A DNA stretch of 64,000 bases from Synechococcus sp. JA-2-3B'a(2-13) (GCF_000013225.1 NC_007776.1:2672501-2736500); one strand, 5' to 3'. Shown: positions 9,023-19,672, counted from the first letter of the stretch. Notes: a model not told the origin generated them from the sequence alone. A program made the numbers and translations.

Positions 9023-9355
9023 TCAGCGCAGGCCGCTGGGCTTGTAGACCAGGAAGCTGAGCACCTGGCACTGCTTAATGTTGTCGAACCCCACCACGCG
9101 AATGAAACAGTTGGGGTAGGCGCTGCGGCAAGCCTGCACTTCGCTGAGCACCTCCTGGGGAGAAGTGGCGCTGAACAGGGGCAGCTTCCACAGCGTCCAA
9201 TAGCGAACCGTTGGTTCAGACGATTCGTTGAACTCTATGGCCGGGATGTAGCCCTGATCCAAGATGTACTGCACCTGCTTGATGATCTGCAGATCCGTCA
9301 GCGGCGGCAGATAGGAGAGGGTTTCGTAGCGGCGCTCTTTTGGTAAGGTTTGCAT
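9023..9355 (-). CDS. rbcS: Rubisco small subunit
   Basis: A 110-residue form IB small subunit: [19 protein letters not shown] at the start, then [25 protein letters not shown] and [13 protein letters not shown] near the end. Four copies cap each end of the L8S8 hexadecamer. A GTG four codons upstream overlaps the rbcX stop (GTGA), but the conserved amino terminus begins at the ATG. It is the last gene of the rbcL-rbcX-rbcS operon and is followed at once by a terminator. Confidence 0.97.
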   Translation of the reverse strand: MQTLPKERRYETLSYLPPLTDLQIIKQVQYILDQGYIPAIEFNESSEPTVRYWTLWKLPLFSATSPQEVLSEVQACRSAYPNCFIRVVGFDNIKQCQVLSFLVYKPSGLR

Positions 9356-9363
9356 GATCGGTG

Positions 9364-9771
9364 TCACTCCGTTTCGAGCCTAGGGTTTTGTGGGGGGGAT
9401 CCCGCTTCCGGGTGGGTAACGGGTAGGGATCCTGTTGCTGAGGTGATCCGTTCTAGATGATTGCGGCGGTGCTCCATGTTGGCTTGCTGGATGCCGGCTT
9501 TGGCCATTTCCGGCAGGTAATCGACCACCTCCGCAGCAATGTGTTCACGAACGGTCATGATGCGATAGGCCAACTCAGGACGCTCAGCCAGCAAAGCCCG
9601 CAGGTAGGCTTCCCCATCCTGAAGGTTTTGCCGAGCGGAGAACTGCTGTAGCCAAAGAGCCCTGGGGGGATCTGTTTCGCTCAGTTGAGCCAGCACCGTG
9701 CGCATCGCCTGATAAGTCAGGTAGCTGATCAAGGTCTTGGCGGTGTCTTTGGCGATCTGTTTCAGATCCAT
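9364..9771 (-). CDS. rbcX: Rubisco assembly chaperone RbcX
   Basis: A 135-residue helical protein. The amino-terminal part matches RbcX ([20 protein letters not shown], then [14 protein letters not shown] and [12 protein letters not shown]). RbcX dimers hold the carboxyl tail of unassembled RbcL so that RbcL2 dimers form and assemble into octamers. The last 25 residues ([15 protein letters not shown]) are a low-complexity tail not needed for the fold. The gene lies between rbcL and rbcS on one transcript, the usual cyanobacterial order. Confidence 0.96.
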   Translation of the reverse strand: MDLKQIAKDTAKTLISYLTYQAMRTVLAQLSETDPPRALWLQQFSARQNLQDGEAYLRALLAERPELAYRIMTVREHIAAEVVDYLPEMAKAGIQQANMEHRRNHLERITSATGSLPVTHPEAGSPPQNPRLETE

Positions 9772-9837
9772 TGCCGATCCAGGGAGGGAGCCAGTAGGGC
9801 AAGAGAACCGTGGGGATCCCCTGCCCCCAGCAGATCT

Positions 9838-11710
<1,873 letters not shown>

Positions 11711-11741
11711 CAAAACCAAAAGCTCCCTTCTTTGAGGGAGC
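11711..11741 (-). terminator. intrinsic terminator after clpP
   Basis: A perfect 7-bp stem (GCTCCCT / AGGGAGC, 6-nt loop) is followed on the minus strand by TTTTGGTTTTGG. It sits about 30 bp beyond the clpP stop. Confidence 0.8.
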
Positions 11742-11771
11742 GGAGCAAGTCCACCCACAGGATCTGGAGGG

Positions 11772-12374
11772 TCAAGAAACGGCTGCCAGGGTTGGCTGGG
11801 GTCTCTTGCTGATCACCTGGTCGATAAGGCCGTACTCTTTGGCTTGTTCTGGGGTCATGAAGTTGTCGCGGTCGGTATCTCGTTCGATGCGCTCTAGAGG
11901 TTGACCGGTGTGGTAGGCCAGCAAGCTATTGAGGCTGTTTTTGATGAAGAGGATCTCTTTGGCCTGAATTTCAATATCGGTAGCTGGCCCCTGAGCTCCA
12001 CCAAGGGGTTGGTGGATCATGATGCGGGCGTGGGGAAGGGCAATGCGCTTGCCTTTGGTGCCCCCTGCCAGCAGAAAGGCTCCCATGCTGGCAGCCAAAC
12101 CAATGCAGATGGTGGAGACATCCGGCTGAATGTGCTGCATGGTGTCGTAAATGGCCATGCCGGCATAGACAGAGCCGCCGGGGGAGTTGATGTAGAGGTA
12201 GATGTCTTTTTCAGGGTCTTCCGATTCCAAGTAGAGCATCTGGGCCACAATCAGGTTGGCAATGTCGTCGTCCACCTGGGTGCCCAAGAAAATGATCCGA
12301 TCCCGCAAGAGACGCGAATAAATGTCAAAGGCGCGCTCGCCTCGCGCAGATTGCTCAATAACGGTGGGAATCAT
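11772..12374 (-). CDS. clpP: ATP-dependent Clp protease proteolytic subunit
   Basis: A 200-residue serine protease subunit. The catalytic serine lies in [14 protein letters not shown], the histidine in [11 protein letters not shown] and the aspartate in the DTDRDNFM region; [11 protein letters not shown] forms the oxyanion strand. Fourteen subunits form the chamber used with ClpC or ClpX. Cyanobacteria carry several ClpP paralogues plus ClpR; with an intact Ser-His-Asp triad this is a true ClpP, but which paralogue is not decided. It appears monocistronic and has its own terminator. Confidence 0.95.
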   Translation of the reverse strand: MIPTVIEQSARGERAFDIYSRLLRDRIIFLGTQVDDDIANLIVAQMLYLESEDPEKDIYLYINSPGGSVYAGMAIYDTMQHIQPDVSTICIGLAASMGAFLLAGGTKGKRIALPHARIMIHQPLGGAQGPATDIEIQAKEILFIKNSLNSLLAYHTGQPLERIERDTDRDNFMTPEQAKEYGLIDQVISKRPQPTLAAVS

Positions 12375-12597
12375 GCCAGTCCAAACGATGGGTCAGTCCT
12401 TACTAGTGTAGTCTAAGCCACTGGACGGATGCTTTGCTCAGGACGACTCACCGGCCCGCCTCCGTACGGGGCTCGATGGGGTGTGAGCCGGCTAGAACAG
12501 CAAAGAGACGGGGTGGTTATAGCGGGATCCCTCTTCTTCTGGGATGTGGAACGGGTCTGAGGTGTGGCTCTTTGTGATGTGGTGAGGTGAAGCCAAG
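12375..12597. other. intergenic region upstream of clpP and of the small membrane gene
   Basis: A 223-bp divergent spacer. It must hold the clpP promoter on one strand and that of the small peptide gene on the other. I see no hexamer pair worth naming and no gene. Confidence 0.3.
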
Positions 12598-12708
12598 ATG
12601 GACGTGATCCCAGATGAACCGATTGTGATTGCCAGCCTGCTGAGCCTGGCTTTGCTGGGGATCTTGATTCTGAACTTGGCAGGGCGTGGGTCTGGGGATG
12701 CAGATTAA
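12598..12708 (+). CDS. 36-residue single-span membrane peptide, unknown
   Basis: An ATG preceded by GAGGTGA at a spacing of 7 nt opens a 36-codon frame: MDVIPDEPIVIASLLSLALL, then a continuing hydrophobic stretch and a short polar tail GRGSGDAD. One membrane helix (about residues 9-28) with a negative amino end fits the size and style of small photosystem, cytochrome b6f or NDH subunits, yet it matches none that I can recall (PetG/L/M/N, PsaI/J/M, PsbI-Z, Ycf12). A good ribosome site and clean hydrophobic design support expression. tRNA-Glu follows from its own promoter. Confidence 0.55.
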   Translation: MDVIPDEPIVIASLLSLALLGILILNLAGRGSGDAD

Positions 12709-12712
12709 AAGG

Positions 12713-12742
12713 TTGACAAGCTTACTTATCCTTCTTTAGGAT
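12713..12742 (+). promoter_or_regulatory. sigma70-type promoter of tRNA-Glu
   Basis: TTGACA (12713-12718) and TAGGAT (12737-12742) are 18 bp apart. The predicted start is some 15 bp before the tRNA, and the site begins right after the stop of the small membrane gene. Confidence 0.6.
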
Positions 12743-12764
12743 TAGGATCACCTTGTCGGAGAGC

Positions 12765-12837
12765 GCCCCCATCGTCTAGAGGCCTAGGACACATCCCTTT
12801 CACGGATGCGACAGGGGTTCGAATCCCCTTGGGGGTA
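12765..12837 (+). tRNA. tRNA-Glu (UUC)
   Basis: A 73-nt cloverleaf with acceptor GCCCCCA / TGGGGGT plus discriminator A, a D-arm GTCTAGAGGCCTAGGACA, anticodon loop CCCTTTCACG giving UUC, and T-arm GGGGTTCGAATCCCC. CCA is not encoded. In cyanobacteria this tRNA also supplies glutamyl-tRNA to glutamyl-tRNA reductase, the first step of chlorophyll and heme synthesis. Confidence 0.97.
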
Positions 12838-13147
12838 TTGGGTCAGAGTTATAAGATGAAGCCGTCAACAGGGGATCCCTGGCAGCGGTGACACCTTACT
12901 CAGACTTTACTCAGAGAGGCTTTGCCGCCACAAACCACTCCAGATACAAGCTGGGAGAGCGGGTTATCTGGGATCCCCATACAAGCGGCATGGGCAGCCA
13001 GCCAACTGCCACTCCGTCGAGGGGGATCCCTATTCCACCCTTACTCCTCAACAGGGGAAAAATCTCCAAAGCAGCGGCCTAGAAGGTTAGGCTTAGTTGT
13101 CCAATCGGCTACGGCTTGGGTTTGAGCAGACCTAGGGCCTGCCAGGA
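12838..13147. other. intergenic region after tRNA-Glu
   Basis: About 310 bp with several GGGATCCC-type palindromes. The short frames here (12888-13125) are proline-rich, without ribosome sites or conserved features. I see no gene. Confidence 0.4.
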
Positions 13148-13495
13148 TCAGGTGCTGGCCACCAGAGCTTCAGCCGGCGTGGCGGCGACCAACAGCTCAT
13201 CTTTGATAAGCTCTGCCAGCTCCTGCAGTTGGCGAATCGCCTCTGCCCCTTCCAATTTCATAAGCTCCCGGTCATCCCGCATTTCTGTCCAGCTAATGGA
13301 GCATTCGGAAACCAAAAAGCGGATTAGGTGCCCCTCTCGTAAACTGACCATAAACGAGGCACTCTCGAAAGACGTACCACAGGTGTAGCAAGAGGCTGGG
13401 TAGCCCCGCTTCTCCAAAACGATGGCCAGAGCCTGCAAACTCATCACCAGATCTTGAACATAGCTGCGGTATTGTTCCGCCAACCGTGTGAACAT
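13148..13495 (-). CDS. DUF1815 family protein
   Basis: A 115-residue cyanobacterial protein recognised from MFTRLAEQYRSYVQDLVMSLQ-type text at the start, then YPASCYTCG, HLIRFLVSECSISWTEMRDD and ELMKLEGAEAIRQLQEL. The CxxC pair could bind metal. The family has no known role. An in-frame GTG directly precedes the ATG and could be used instead; the ATG is chosen because the conserved region starts with it. The gene stands alone, with a 480-bp spacer on its 5' side. Confidence 0.82.
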   Translation of the reverse strand: MFTRLAEQYRSYVQDLVMSLQALAIVLEKRGYPASCYTCGTSFESASFMVSLREGHLIRFLVSECSISWTEMRDDRELMKLEGAEAIRQLQELAELIKDELLVAATPAEALVAST

Positions 13496-13498
13496 CAC

Positions 13499-13980
13499 AC
13501 TCCTCCCTGATGGATTGGCACTTTTGGGGCTCCGCCTAGCTGCAAATGACCTAACTAGTAATTTATGCTTAGGGCTAGGTTTACATCTATCATAACAATC
13601 GACAACCCCTCAAGGAAGTGGTTAAGGCCACAGAGTAGGCGAAGTCTACTTCAGTGAAATGTAGTATTCAACACTTCTCTTAACAGGGACATCAAAATTT
13701 ACCTCGAGTCAATGCTCTTATCTATCGGGATCCTCACCCAGTGCTTGGCCCAGTCTTTTCTCAAAATGGCTCAGGGCTGCTCGTGTCAGCAGGACAGTTG
13801 CCTCAAAGCTTTCTCTTGCAAGGGTCTCACCGATCGCGAAGTAAGACGCGGTCTTTTGACAAGAGACCGGCGGGAGTGTCAAGTGGGCCAAGGCTTGCAG
13901 ACGAATGCAGATCAAGGTGGGTTCCCGCCCGATTATGCTGAGAAAATTCTCGGCATGGACAATTGAGAAGGAACGGCTTG
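13499..13980. other. 480-bp spacer between DUF1815 and DUF1688 genes
   Basis: Two overlapping frames on opposite strands (13712-13966 plus, 13718-13990 minus) cover the second half, but neither has a family I recognise, a ribosome site or a coherent composition. Promoters for both flanking genes must be here. The run 13560-13700 is AT-richer than its surroundings. Confidence 0.35.
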
Positions 13981-15228
13981 ATGCTGACACCTGTTGATCT
14001 GGAAAAACGAGTGGCTTATTTGCAGAGTCCCCAAGCCGTTCGGGATCGCTGTCGGTTGCTATTGGAAAGGGTTTTGGCCGGTGAATCAGAGCATTTTCGC
14101 CTCGACCTGAATCGGATGGGATCCGTAGCCGACTATGTGATCACCACAATGCGGGCCCACTATCCCACCGGGGAAATTCCCTTCCACAGCCGCTGGCAAC
14201 ATTTTCAAGTGGGATCCGGGGAGCGCCTAGCCCGTTTGGAAAATCGACTTAAAGACATGGATCCGCTGGAGCGGCTGCGATGCAAGTGGGATCTGGCCAT
14301 CGTCAGCGTGTTGCTGGACGCAGGCGCAGGCTCTGCCTGGAAGTACCGGGATCCAGAAAGTCAGACGGCGGTGGGTCGTTCCGAAGGTTTGGCCTTGGCC
14401 AGTTTCGACTGGTTCTGGCAAGGTGGGTTTTCCAGCGATCCCCAGCAGCCTCTGCAGGTGGATGCGGCGGGCCTGGAGCGGATCACCTTGGCGGATTTGG
14501 CAGCAGCTTTCCAGGTGGGGCCGGAAAATCCTTTACTGGGACTGGAGGGGCGCTGGCAACTGCTGCAAAGGTTGGCACAAACTTTGCGGGCTCAACCCCA
14601 TTACTTTGGATCCGGTCACAATCTTCCTCGTCCAGGCCGGTTGTGGGACGCCATCCAGCCTGAGGATCCCAGCCGTGGGATCAAAGCAGCACAGGTCTTC
14701 CAGGCAGTTCAGAGGGGGTTTAGCTCCATTTGGCCTGGGCGAGTCTCGCTGGCCGGGATCCCTCTGGGGGATGTCTGGCCCTATCCCCACCTGCCCCAAA
14801 CAGAGCCGGGGAGCCATTGGGTGCCTTTTCACAAGTTGTCCCAGTGGATGACCTATTCCCTGCTGGAGCCGTTGCAGCAGGAGGGGATCCCAATCGGGGG
14901 TTTGGATGAGCTGACGGGTTTGGCGGAGTATCGCAACGGGGGGCTGTTTGTGGATTTGGGGGTGATCCAGCTCAAGCAGCCGGAGATTGGGCAGCAACCG
15001 CATCCCCCAGATTCGACGGTGATTGTGGAGTGGCGAGCCCTGACGGTGATTTTGCTGGATCAAGTTGCCTCCTTAATCCGGGAAAGGCTTGGCTGCTCTG
15101 CCCAGGAGTTGCCCCTGGTGAAAATACTGCAAGGGGGAACCTGGACGGCAGGACGGCAAATCGCGGCCCAGCTCAGGCCAGATGCTTCTCCTCCCATCCA
15201 ACTGCTCAGCGATGGCACGGTGTTCTAA
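13981..15228 (+). CDS. DUF1688 / URC4-like protein (uracil catabolism family)
   Basis: A 415-residue protein starting MLTPVDLEKRVAYLQSPQAV. DLNRMGSVADYV, RWQHFQVGSGERL, KWDLAIVSVLLDAGAG and a late NGGLFVDLGVIQLK mark the DUF1688 family, whose yeast member URC4 belongs to the URC pyrimidine-degradation pathway; its chemistry is unsettled. GAGAAGGAA upstream of the ATG supports this start over a TTG 18 bp earlier. No uracil phosphoribosyltransferase gene, the frequent partner, is adjacent here. The gene converges on cobB with a 4-bp stop overlap (CTAA). Confidence 0.82.
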   Translation: MLTPVDLEKRVAYLQSPQAVRDRCRLLLERVLAGESEHFRLDLNRMGSVADYVITTMRAHYPTGEIPFHSRWQHFQVGSGERLARLENRLKDMDPLERLRCKWDLAIVSVLLDAGAGSAWKYRDPESQTAVGRSEGLALASFDWFWQGGFSSDPQQPLQVDAAGLERITLADLAAAFQVGPENPLLGLEGRWQLLQRLAQTLRAQPHYFGSGHNLPRPGRLWDAIQPEDPSRGIKAAQVFQAVQRGFSSIWPGRVSLAGIPLGDVWPYPHLPQTEPGSHWVPFHKLSQWMTYSLLEPLQQEGIPIGGLDELTGLAEYRNGGLFVDLGVIQLKQPEIGQQPHPPDSTVIVEWRALTVILLDQVASLIRERLGCSAQELPLVKILQGGTWTAGRQIAAQLRPDASPPIQLLSDGTVF

Positions 15229-16637
15229 GAGGGGATGGGCAGGCCCCGAGTAATCCTTATGAAACTTCGCAGCAGCCGCATGGCCAGGTCGGGACGGGAT
15301 CCCCAGTGCAGATGCAGGTACGAAGCGTGAAGGCGCTCGGTGGCCCATCCTTCCTGTTGAAGCTGGGCGGGGGATCCCCAGCTGTAGATTGGGCTGGGGG
15401 AGATGGGGGTGCTGCGGGAGCGGTGAAATTCATGCCCGCGCAGGCGATCCCCGGCTGGGGCCAGCAGGGTTGGGCGCAAAACCGCAGCTTCGCGGTAGCC
15501 CAAACACAGCCGGTCGGCCATGTCTACCTGGATGGGTAATAGCCCGGCCATCGGGTAGGTCTTTCCCTGAAAATCGGTGAGGGATTGGCCCAGCACCATC
15601 AGTCCGCCACACTCGGCATAGAGGGGTGGGTGGGTGGGCGGGGGAGGTTGTTGGTTAATTCTCTCAGATAGAGGTGCTGCAAACAATTCCGGGAACCCTC
15701 CCCCCAGCAGCACGCCGTCGCAGGGCTCCGGTGGCCATAGCCCCACCTGGAGGGGGGAATACTCCAGCAGCTCGGCTCCACAGGCCCGCAACAGATCCAA
15801 GTTGTCGGCGTAGTAGAAGTTAAAGGCGTGGTCTTGGGCCACCGCCACCCGTACCTGTTCGCAGCGGCGGGGCGGAGTCCTTTCGGTGAGAGGGGGGATC
15901 CCTGGCCACAGCTCTCCTACCGCTGGAGGAAGCCTCCGAATGAGGGGCAATAGGCTATCCCAATTGACGTGTTGCTCGGCCAGCTCGGCCCAGGCAGCTT
16001 GCCAGTGGGGGAAGTGATCCAGTTCTGAGACAGGCACCAACCCCAGGTGTCGGCTGGGCAACCGCAAATCCTCCCGCCGGGGAAACTGGCCCAAGACTAG
16101 GATCCCCGCTGCAGCCGCTGCCTGCTGCAAGATTTGTCCATGCCGCTCCGAGGCCACCCGGTTGAAGATCACCCCGGCAATGGAGAGGCGGGGATCCCAG
16201 CGGCTCAAGCCGTAGAGCAAAGCGGCCACCGTCGTTCCCATGCCACTGCCATCGATCACCAGCACCACAGGGATCCCGAGCAGGCGGGCCACATGGGCGC
16301 TGCTGGCAAAAAAAGGCTCCGTTCCGCCCTCGGGGAGGGGCAGGGATCCCGGCGCTCGTCCATCGAAGAGGCCCATTACCCCCTCTACAATGGCTCCATC
16401 CTTGCCCTGGCAATGGTGGCGAAAGCAGCGCTGCACAAAGTCCTCGTCGGTCAAGAAGGGATCCAAATTGCGACAGGGGATCCCGCTCACCGCCGTGTGA
16501 AACAGAGGATCAATGTAATCCGGCCCCACCTTGAAAGGTTGGATGCGCAGGCCCCGTCGCCTCAGAGCGGCCAACAGAGCCAGAGTGATGGTGGTTTTGC
16601 CGCTGCCGCTTGCTGCCGCCGCCAGCAGAATGGCCAT
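15225..16637 (-). CDS. cobB: cobyrinate a,c-diamide synthase (CobB/CbiA)
   Basis: A 470-residue amidotransferase that amidates the a and c carboxylates of cobyrinate with glutamine and ATP. An amino-terminal P-loop (AAAASGSGKTTITLALLAAL), VGPDYIDPLFH and VEGVMGLFDGR form the ATP-grasping half. The class I glutaminase half carries the nucleophile cysteine in LYAECGGLMVLG and a late histidine in GHEFHRS. The ATG at 16637 has an AGGAAAG ribosome site; a longer frame would run into cobO. It follows cobO by 16 bp, so the two form a cobalamin operon. Confidence 0.93.
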   Translation of the reverse strand: MAILLAAAASGSGKTTITLALLAALRRRGLRIQPFKVGPDYIDPLFHTAVSGIPCRNLDPFLTDEDFVQRCFRHHCQGKDGAIVEGVMGLFDGRAPGSLPLPEGGTEPFFASSAHVARLLGIPVVLVIDGSGMGTTVAALLYGLSRWDPRLSIAGVIFNRVASERHGQILQQAAAAAGILVLGQFPRREDLRLPSRHLGLVPVSELDHFPHWQAAWAELAEQHVNWDSLLPLIRRLPPAVGELWPGIPPLTERTPPRRCEQVRVAVAQDHAFNFYYADNLDLLRACGAELLEYSPLQVGLWPPEPCDGVLLGGGFPELFAAPLSERINQQPPPPTHPPLYAECGGLMVLGQSLTDFQGKTYPMAGLLPIQVDMADRLCLGYREAAVLRPTLLAPAGDRLRGHEFHRSRSTPISPSPIYSWGSPAQLQQEGWATERLHASYLHLHWGSRPDLAMRLLRSFIRITRGLPIPS

Positions 16638-16653
16638 CTTTCCTGCCCAAGGG

Positions 16654-17400
16654 TTAGAACTCGATGCCGATTTGCGCCTTGATCCCCTGGTCACGGAAGG
16701 GATGCTTGACCAAAGTCATCTCCGTCACCAGATCGGCTCGGTCGATCAACGCTGCCGGCGCGCCCCGCCCCGTCAAGATCAGGTGAACCCGCTCCGGTTT
16801 CTCCGCTAGCCCGGCCAACACCCTGTCCGGCGAGAGATATCCCAACTTGAGGGCGACATTGATCTCATCCAGAAGCACCAACTGAAACTCCCCGCTGGTG
16901 AACAGCTCCCGCCCCTTTTCCCAGGCCGCCTGTGCATGGGCGATGTCTCGCTCCCGGTCTTGGGTTTCCCAGGTAAAGCCCTCTCCCATGGCGTAAAAAG
17001 CTATTTTCCCCAGGCCCAGCTCTGGATGCTCGGCCAACTTTCGCAACAGCTTGGCTTCCCCCGGATCCCAGGCCCCCTTGATAAATTGCACCACCCCCAC
17101 CGACAATCCCTGGCCGAGGGCGCGGAAGATCATGCCAAAGGCAGCCGTGGTCTTTCCCTTGCCCTGCCCGGTGTGTACGATGATCAAGCCCTTGTCATCT
17201 CGCATGCCCGACAGACGCTGCCGCTGGATCTGCTGGCGTTTTTGCATTCTTTGGCGATGCCGCCAGTTTGGGTCGGCCTCTGCGCCCGGTGAAGACTCCG
17301 CACCGCTATCGCAAGCGTCCTCAAGTTCTGTTGTCGAGAGGGGTTGGGATCCGGAAGCCGGTGCAGGCCAGCCAGACAGGGCGGGTTGGGCCATAATCAT
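16654..17400 (-). CDS. cobO: cob(I)yrinic acid a,c-diamide adenosyltransferase (CobO/CobA type)
   Basis: A 248-residue protein. After about 70 variable residues comes the P-loop VHTGQGKGKTTAAFG, then VQFIKGAWDPGE, MGEGFTWETQDRE and VLLDEINVALKLGY with a Walker B-type DE. The enzyme transfers the adenosyl group of ATP to cobalt in corrinoids. Start choice is uncertain: ATG at 17400 or 17394, or a GTG at 17421. I saw no cobalamin-riboswitch consensus in the spacer upstream. Together with cobB it covers two neighbouring steps of B12 synthesis. Confidence 0.93.
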   Translation of the reverse strand: MIMAQPALSGWPAPASGSQPLSTTELEDACDSGAESSPGAEADPNWRHRQRMQKRQQIQRQRLSGMRDDKGLIIVHTGQGKGKTTAAFGMIFRALGQGLSVGVVQFIKGAWDPGEAKLLRKLAEHPELGLGKIAFYAMGEGFTWETQDRERDIAHAQAAWEKGRELFTSGEFQLVLLDEINVALKLGYLSPDRVLAGLAEKPERVHLILTGRGAPAALIDRADLVTEMTLVKHPFRDQGIKAQIGIEF

Positions 17401-17553
17401 AAAAATTGAGATTCGCCACACAAGCTGAGGGGAAGGTGCTGTGCCTACGGCAGGGGAACTGCACCGCTGACGCGACTGTTAGGGCAAACTCAAGTTCCCC
17501 CACAGCAGACCGCCCCCATCCTAATCCCTCATCTGGTTGCATTGGCTGGGATC

Positions 17554-17922
17554 ATGAGAGAACCGGCTGCCGCTTTCCGAGATAGCCTGCTAATGTACTG
17601 CTTCATCTGGGCAGTGCTGGCAATAGGGTGTTTTCAAGTCTTGCCCCGCATCCAAGTCGTATCTGCCGCCGAGTTGCAACCGTGGCTAGCGCCCAGCTAC
17701 TTTGCAGGTCTGGGGGGATCCCTATTGGCAGCCTTGGGATCCCTGTTGGCCATCTCAGCCGAAACGACGCCAAATCCTGCCGACAAAAAGCATCTGCACC
17801 GCTTGGCTTGGGGATTGGGGACAGTTGGCTTTCTCGGCGTTCTCTCCCCCCTGGGCTTGGCCGGCGCATTCTTTCTCAAAGCCGCTCAGGGGACAGACTG
17901 GTGGCAGGGTCTGTTTGGCTGA
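17554..17922 (+). CDS. small multi-span membrane protein, unknown family
   Basis: A 122-residue hydrophobic protein (MREPAAAFRDSLLMYCF) with about three membrane segments: residues 14-32, 50-68 and 87-110. The middle loop contains ETTPNPADKKHLHRL. I do not recognise a family; the layout resembles DUF3082-type cyanobacterial proteins, but this is a guess. The ATG is preferred over a TTG four codons earlier. It is divergent from cobO and lies just upstream of the metK regulatory region. Confidence 0.65.
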   Translation: MREPAAAFRDSLLMYCFIWAVLAIGCFQVLPRIQVVSAAELQPWLAPSYFAGLGGSLLAALGSLLAISAETTPNPADKKHLHRLAWGLGTVGFLGVLSPLGLAGAFFLKAAQGTDWWQGLFG

Positions 17923-17943
17923 AGCCGCCCACAGCTTATTTTT

Positions 17944-17974
17944 TTGACAAATGGGCGGAGGTTGGGGGTACTAT
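17944..17974 (+). promoter_or_regulatory. candidate promoter of the metK riboswitch transcript
   Basis: TTGACA (17944-17949) and TACTAT (17969-17974) are separated by 19 bp, slightly long. Transcription would begin near 17981, about ten bases before the aptamer. Confidence 0.5.
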
Positions 17975-17990
17975 AGGGACAAGTTCCGTT

Positions 17991-18100
17991 CTTTATCCAG
18001 AGCAGACTGAGGGACCAGGCCCAATGAAGCTGCGGCAACCCGGCGGAAGCCTCCGCTACGGTGCCAATTCCTGCGGTTAGTCAGTAACCGAAAGATAAAG
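17991..18100 (+). ncRNA. SAM-I (S-box) riboswitch aptamer
   Basis: All hallmarks of the SAM-I aptamer are present in order: P1 strand CTTTATC (17991-17997), the CAGAG turn, GAGGGACCAGGCCCAATGAAG (P2/kink-turn, quoted in part as GAGGGACCAGGCCC), GCGGCAACC, a P3 hairpin GCGGAAGCCTCCGC, the SAM-binding GGTGCCAATTCCTGC, a P4 hairpin CGGTTAGTCAGTAACCG, and the closing P1 strand GATAAAG (18094-18100). Binding of S-adenosylmethionine stabilises P1. It lies upstream of metK, whose product makes the ligand, so feedback repression is expected. See the leader entry for the likely switch. Confidence 0.93.
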
Positions 18101-18399
18101 GCAATAAAGTTTTCTCTAGAGGATAGCCCTCTTTGGCGGGGGACTTTTCTGGCAACTTTATCCTTTAGCAGCTCCCATAGCTCTGGTCGCGGCAGCGGGG
18201 CAAGGCCTTCGCGGCAGTGCTGGTGCGTCAGCGGTGCAGAACGCTTGCTGGTTGCTGGGCCTTTCCTCTGGCTGAGTTGGGGCTGGTGCGGAGCACCTGG
18301 GGATCCCTGGTTGGCTCTTTCTCCGACGGATAATGAACGAGCGGGTGAGCCTTGTTTTTTGTTCAGGTTCTCAGTTCTAGCTTTTAAGGAGAAGGTTCG
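18101..18399 (+). promoter_or_regulatory. metK leader / riboswitch expression platform
   Basis: A 300-nt leader separates aptamer and start codon. CTTTATCC recurs at 18156-18163, repeating the 5' P1 strand, so GATAAAG of P1 could pair with it instead when SAM is absent. A GGTGC/GCACC hairpin lies near 18275-18290 and a T-rich run at 18353-18361. A 15-codon frame (ATG 18333 to TAG 18380) ends just before the metK ribosome site; it lacks a good ribosome site of its own. Which part terminates or blocks translation is not resolved. Confidence 0.5.
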
Positions 18400-19659
18400 T
18401 TGTCCAAGTCGTTTTTGTTTTCCTCGGAGTCGGTGACGGAGGGGCACCCCGACAAAATCTGCGATCAGATCTCCGATGCCATCGTGGATGCCCTCTTGAC
18501 GGCGGATCCCCTCAGTCGGGTGGCCGCCGAGGTGGTGGTCAATACGGGCCTGGTTCTGTTGACCGGGGAGATTACCTCACAAGCGCAGGTCAACTTCACC
18601 CGTCTGGTGCGGGACAAGGTGGCCGAAATTGGCTATACCGATGCCAAGAATGGGTTTTGTGCAGAAAGCTGCGCGGTGTTGGTGGCTTTCGATGAGCAAT
18701 CTCCCGATATTGCCCAAGGGGTGAACATGGCCCTGGAAAGTCGCGGCTCCCAGGAAGATCAATTCGACTTGGTCGGGGCCGGGGATCAGGGGTTGATGTT
18801 TGGCTTTGCCTGCGATGAAACTCCCGAGTTGATGCCCTTGCCCATTAGCTTGGCCCACCGCCTCAGCCGCCAGTTGGCCACGGTTCGCAAAAACGGCACC
18901 CTGCCCTATCTGCGCCCGGATGGCAAAACGCAGGTGACTGTGGCCTATGAGGAAGGTCGCCCGGTGGGCATTCACACCCTGCTCATCTCCACCCAGCACA
19001 CACCCACGATTGGCGCCATTACGGAAGAGGCGGCGGTGCAAGAGCGGATCCGCGCCGATCTCTGGGAGGCAGTGGTCACGCCGGTGTTTGCCGAGCTGCC
19101 CATCAAGCCGGATAGCCACACCCGCTTCCTCACCAATCCCACCGGCAAGTTTGTCATCGGCGGCCCTCAGGGAGATGCGGGCCTGACCGGACGCAAGATC
19201 ATCGTCGATACCTACGGCGGCTATTCTCGCCATGGGGGTGGGGCCTTCTCCGGCAAGGATCCCACCAAGGTGGATCGCAGCGCTGCCTATGCGGCTCGTT
19301 ACGTGGCCAAGAACATCGTGGCAGCTGGCTTGGCGCAAAAATGTGAAGTGCAGGTGAGCTACGCCATTGGGGTAGCCCGCCCCATCAACATTTTGGTGGA
19401 AACCTTTGGCACAGGGCGCATCCCCGACGAAGAGCTGTTGCGGCTGGTGCAGCGCCACTTCGATCTGAGGCCGGCAGCCATTTTGGCCCAGTTCCAACTG
19501 CGGGAGCTGCCCCGCCAACGGGGGGGACGCTTCTACCAAAATGTAGCGGTCTATGGTCACTTCGGGCAAACTCACCTGGATCTGCCCTGGGAGCGCACCG
19601 ATAAAGCCGCTCTGCTGCGGGAGGAGGCTCTTGCCAAGGCGACTGCCCTCTTGGCCTAA
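18400..19659 (+). CDS. metK: S-adenosylmethionine synthetase
   Basis: A 419-residue enzyme making SAM from methionine and ATP. It has [20 protein letters not shown] at the start (ATP/methionine site), [15 protein letters not shown], the PPi-binding [20 protein letters not shown] region and [19 protein letters not shown]. The start is TTG with a strong AAGGAGAAGG ribosome site; no ATG fits the conserved amino end. It stands alone behind a SAM-I riboswitch, and an IS element begins 13 bp after its stop. Confidence 0.97.
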   Translation: MSKSFLFSSESVTEGHPDKICDQISDAIVDALLTADPLSRVAAEVVVNTGLVLLTGEITSQAQVNFTRLVRDKVAEIGYTDAKNGFCAESCAVLVAFDEQSPDIAQGVNMALESRGSQEDQFDLVGAGDQGLMFGFACDETPELMPLPISLAHRLSRQLATVRKNGTLPYLRPDGKTQVTVAYEEGRPVGIHTLLISTQHTPTIGAITEEAAVQERIRADLWEAVVTPVFAELPIKPDSHTRFLTNPTGKFVIGGPQGDAGLTGRKIIVDTYGGYSRHGGGAFSGKDPTKVDRSAAYAARYVAKNIVAAGLAQKCEVQVSYAIGVARPINILVETFGTGRIPDEELLRLVQRHFDLRPAAILAQFQLRELPRQRGGRFYQNVAVYGHFGQTHLDLPWERTDKAALLREEALAKATALLA

Positions 19660-19672
19660 GAGGGGATCACTA

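Noticed and set aside
13712-13990. Opposed frames in the DUF1815-DUF1688 spacer
   Set aside because: They overlap on opposite strands, neither has a recognisable motif or ribosome site.
17401-17553. Cobalamin riboswitch upstream of cobO
   Set aside because: Looked for the B12-box GCCACTG and the GGTGAAA-type core; only loose resemblances were present.
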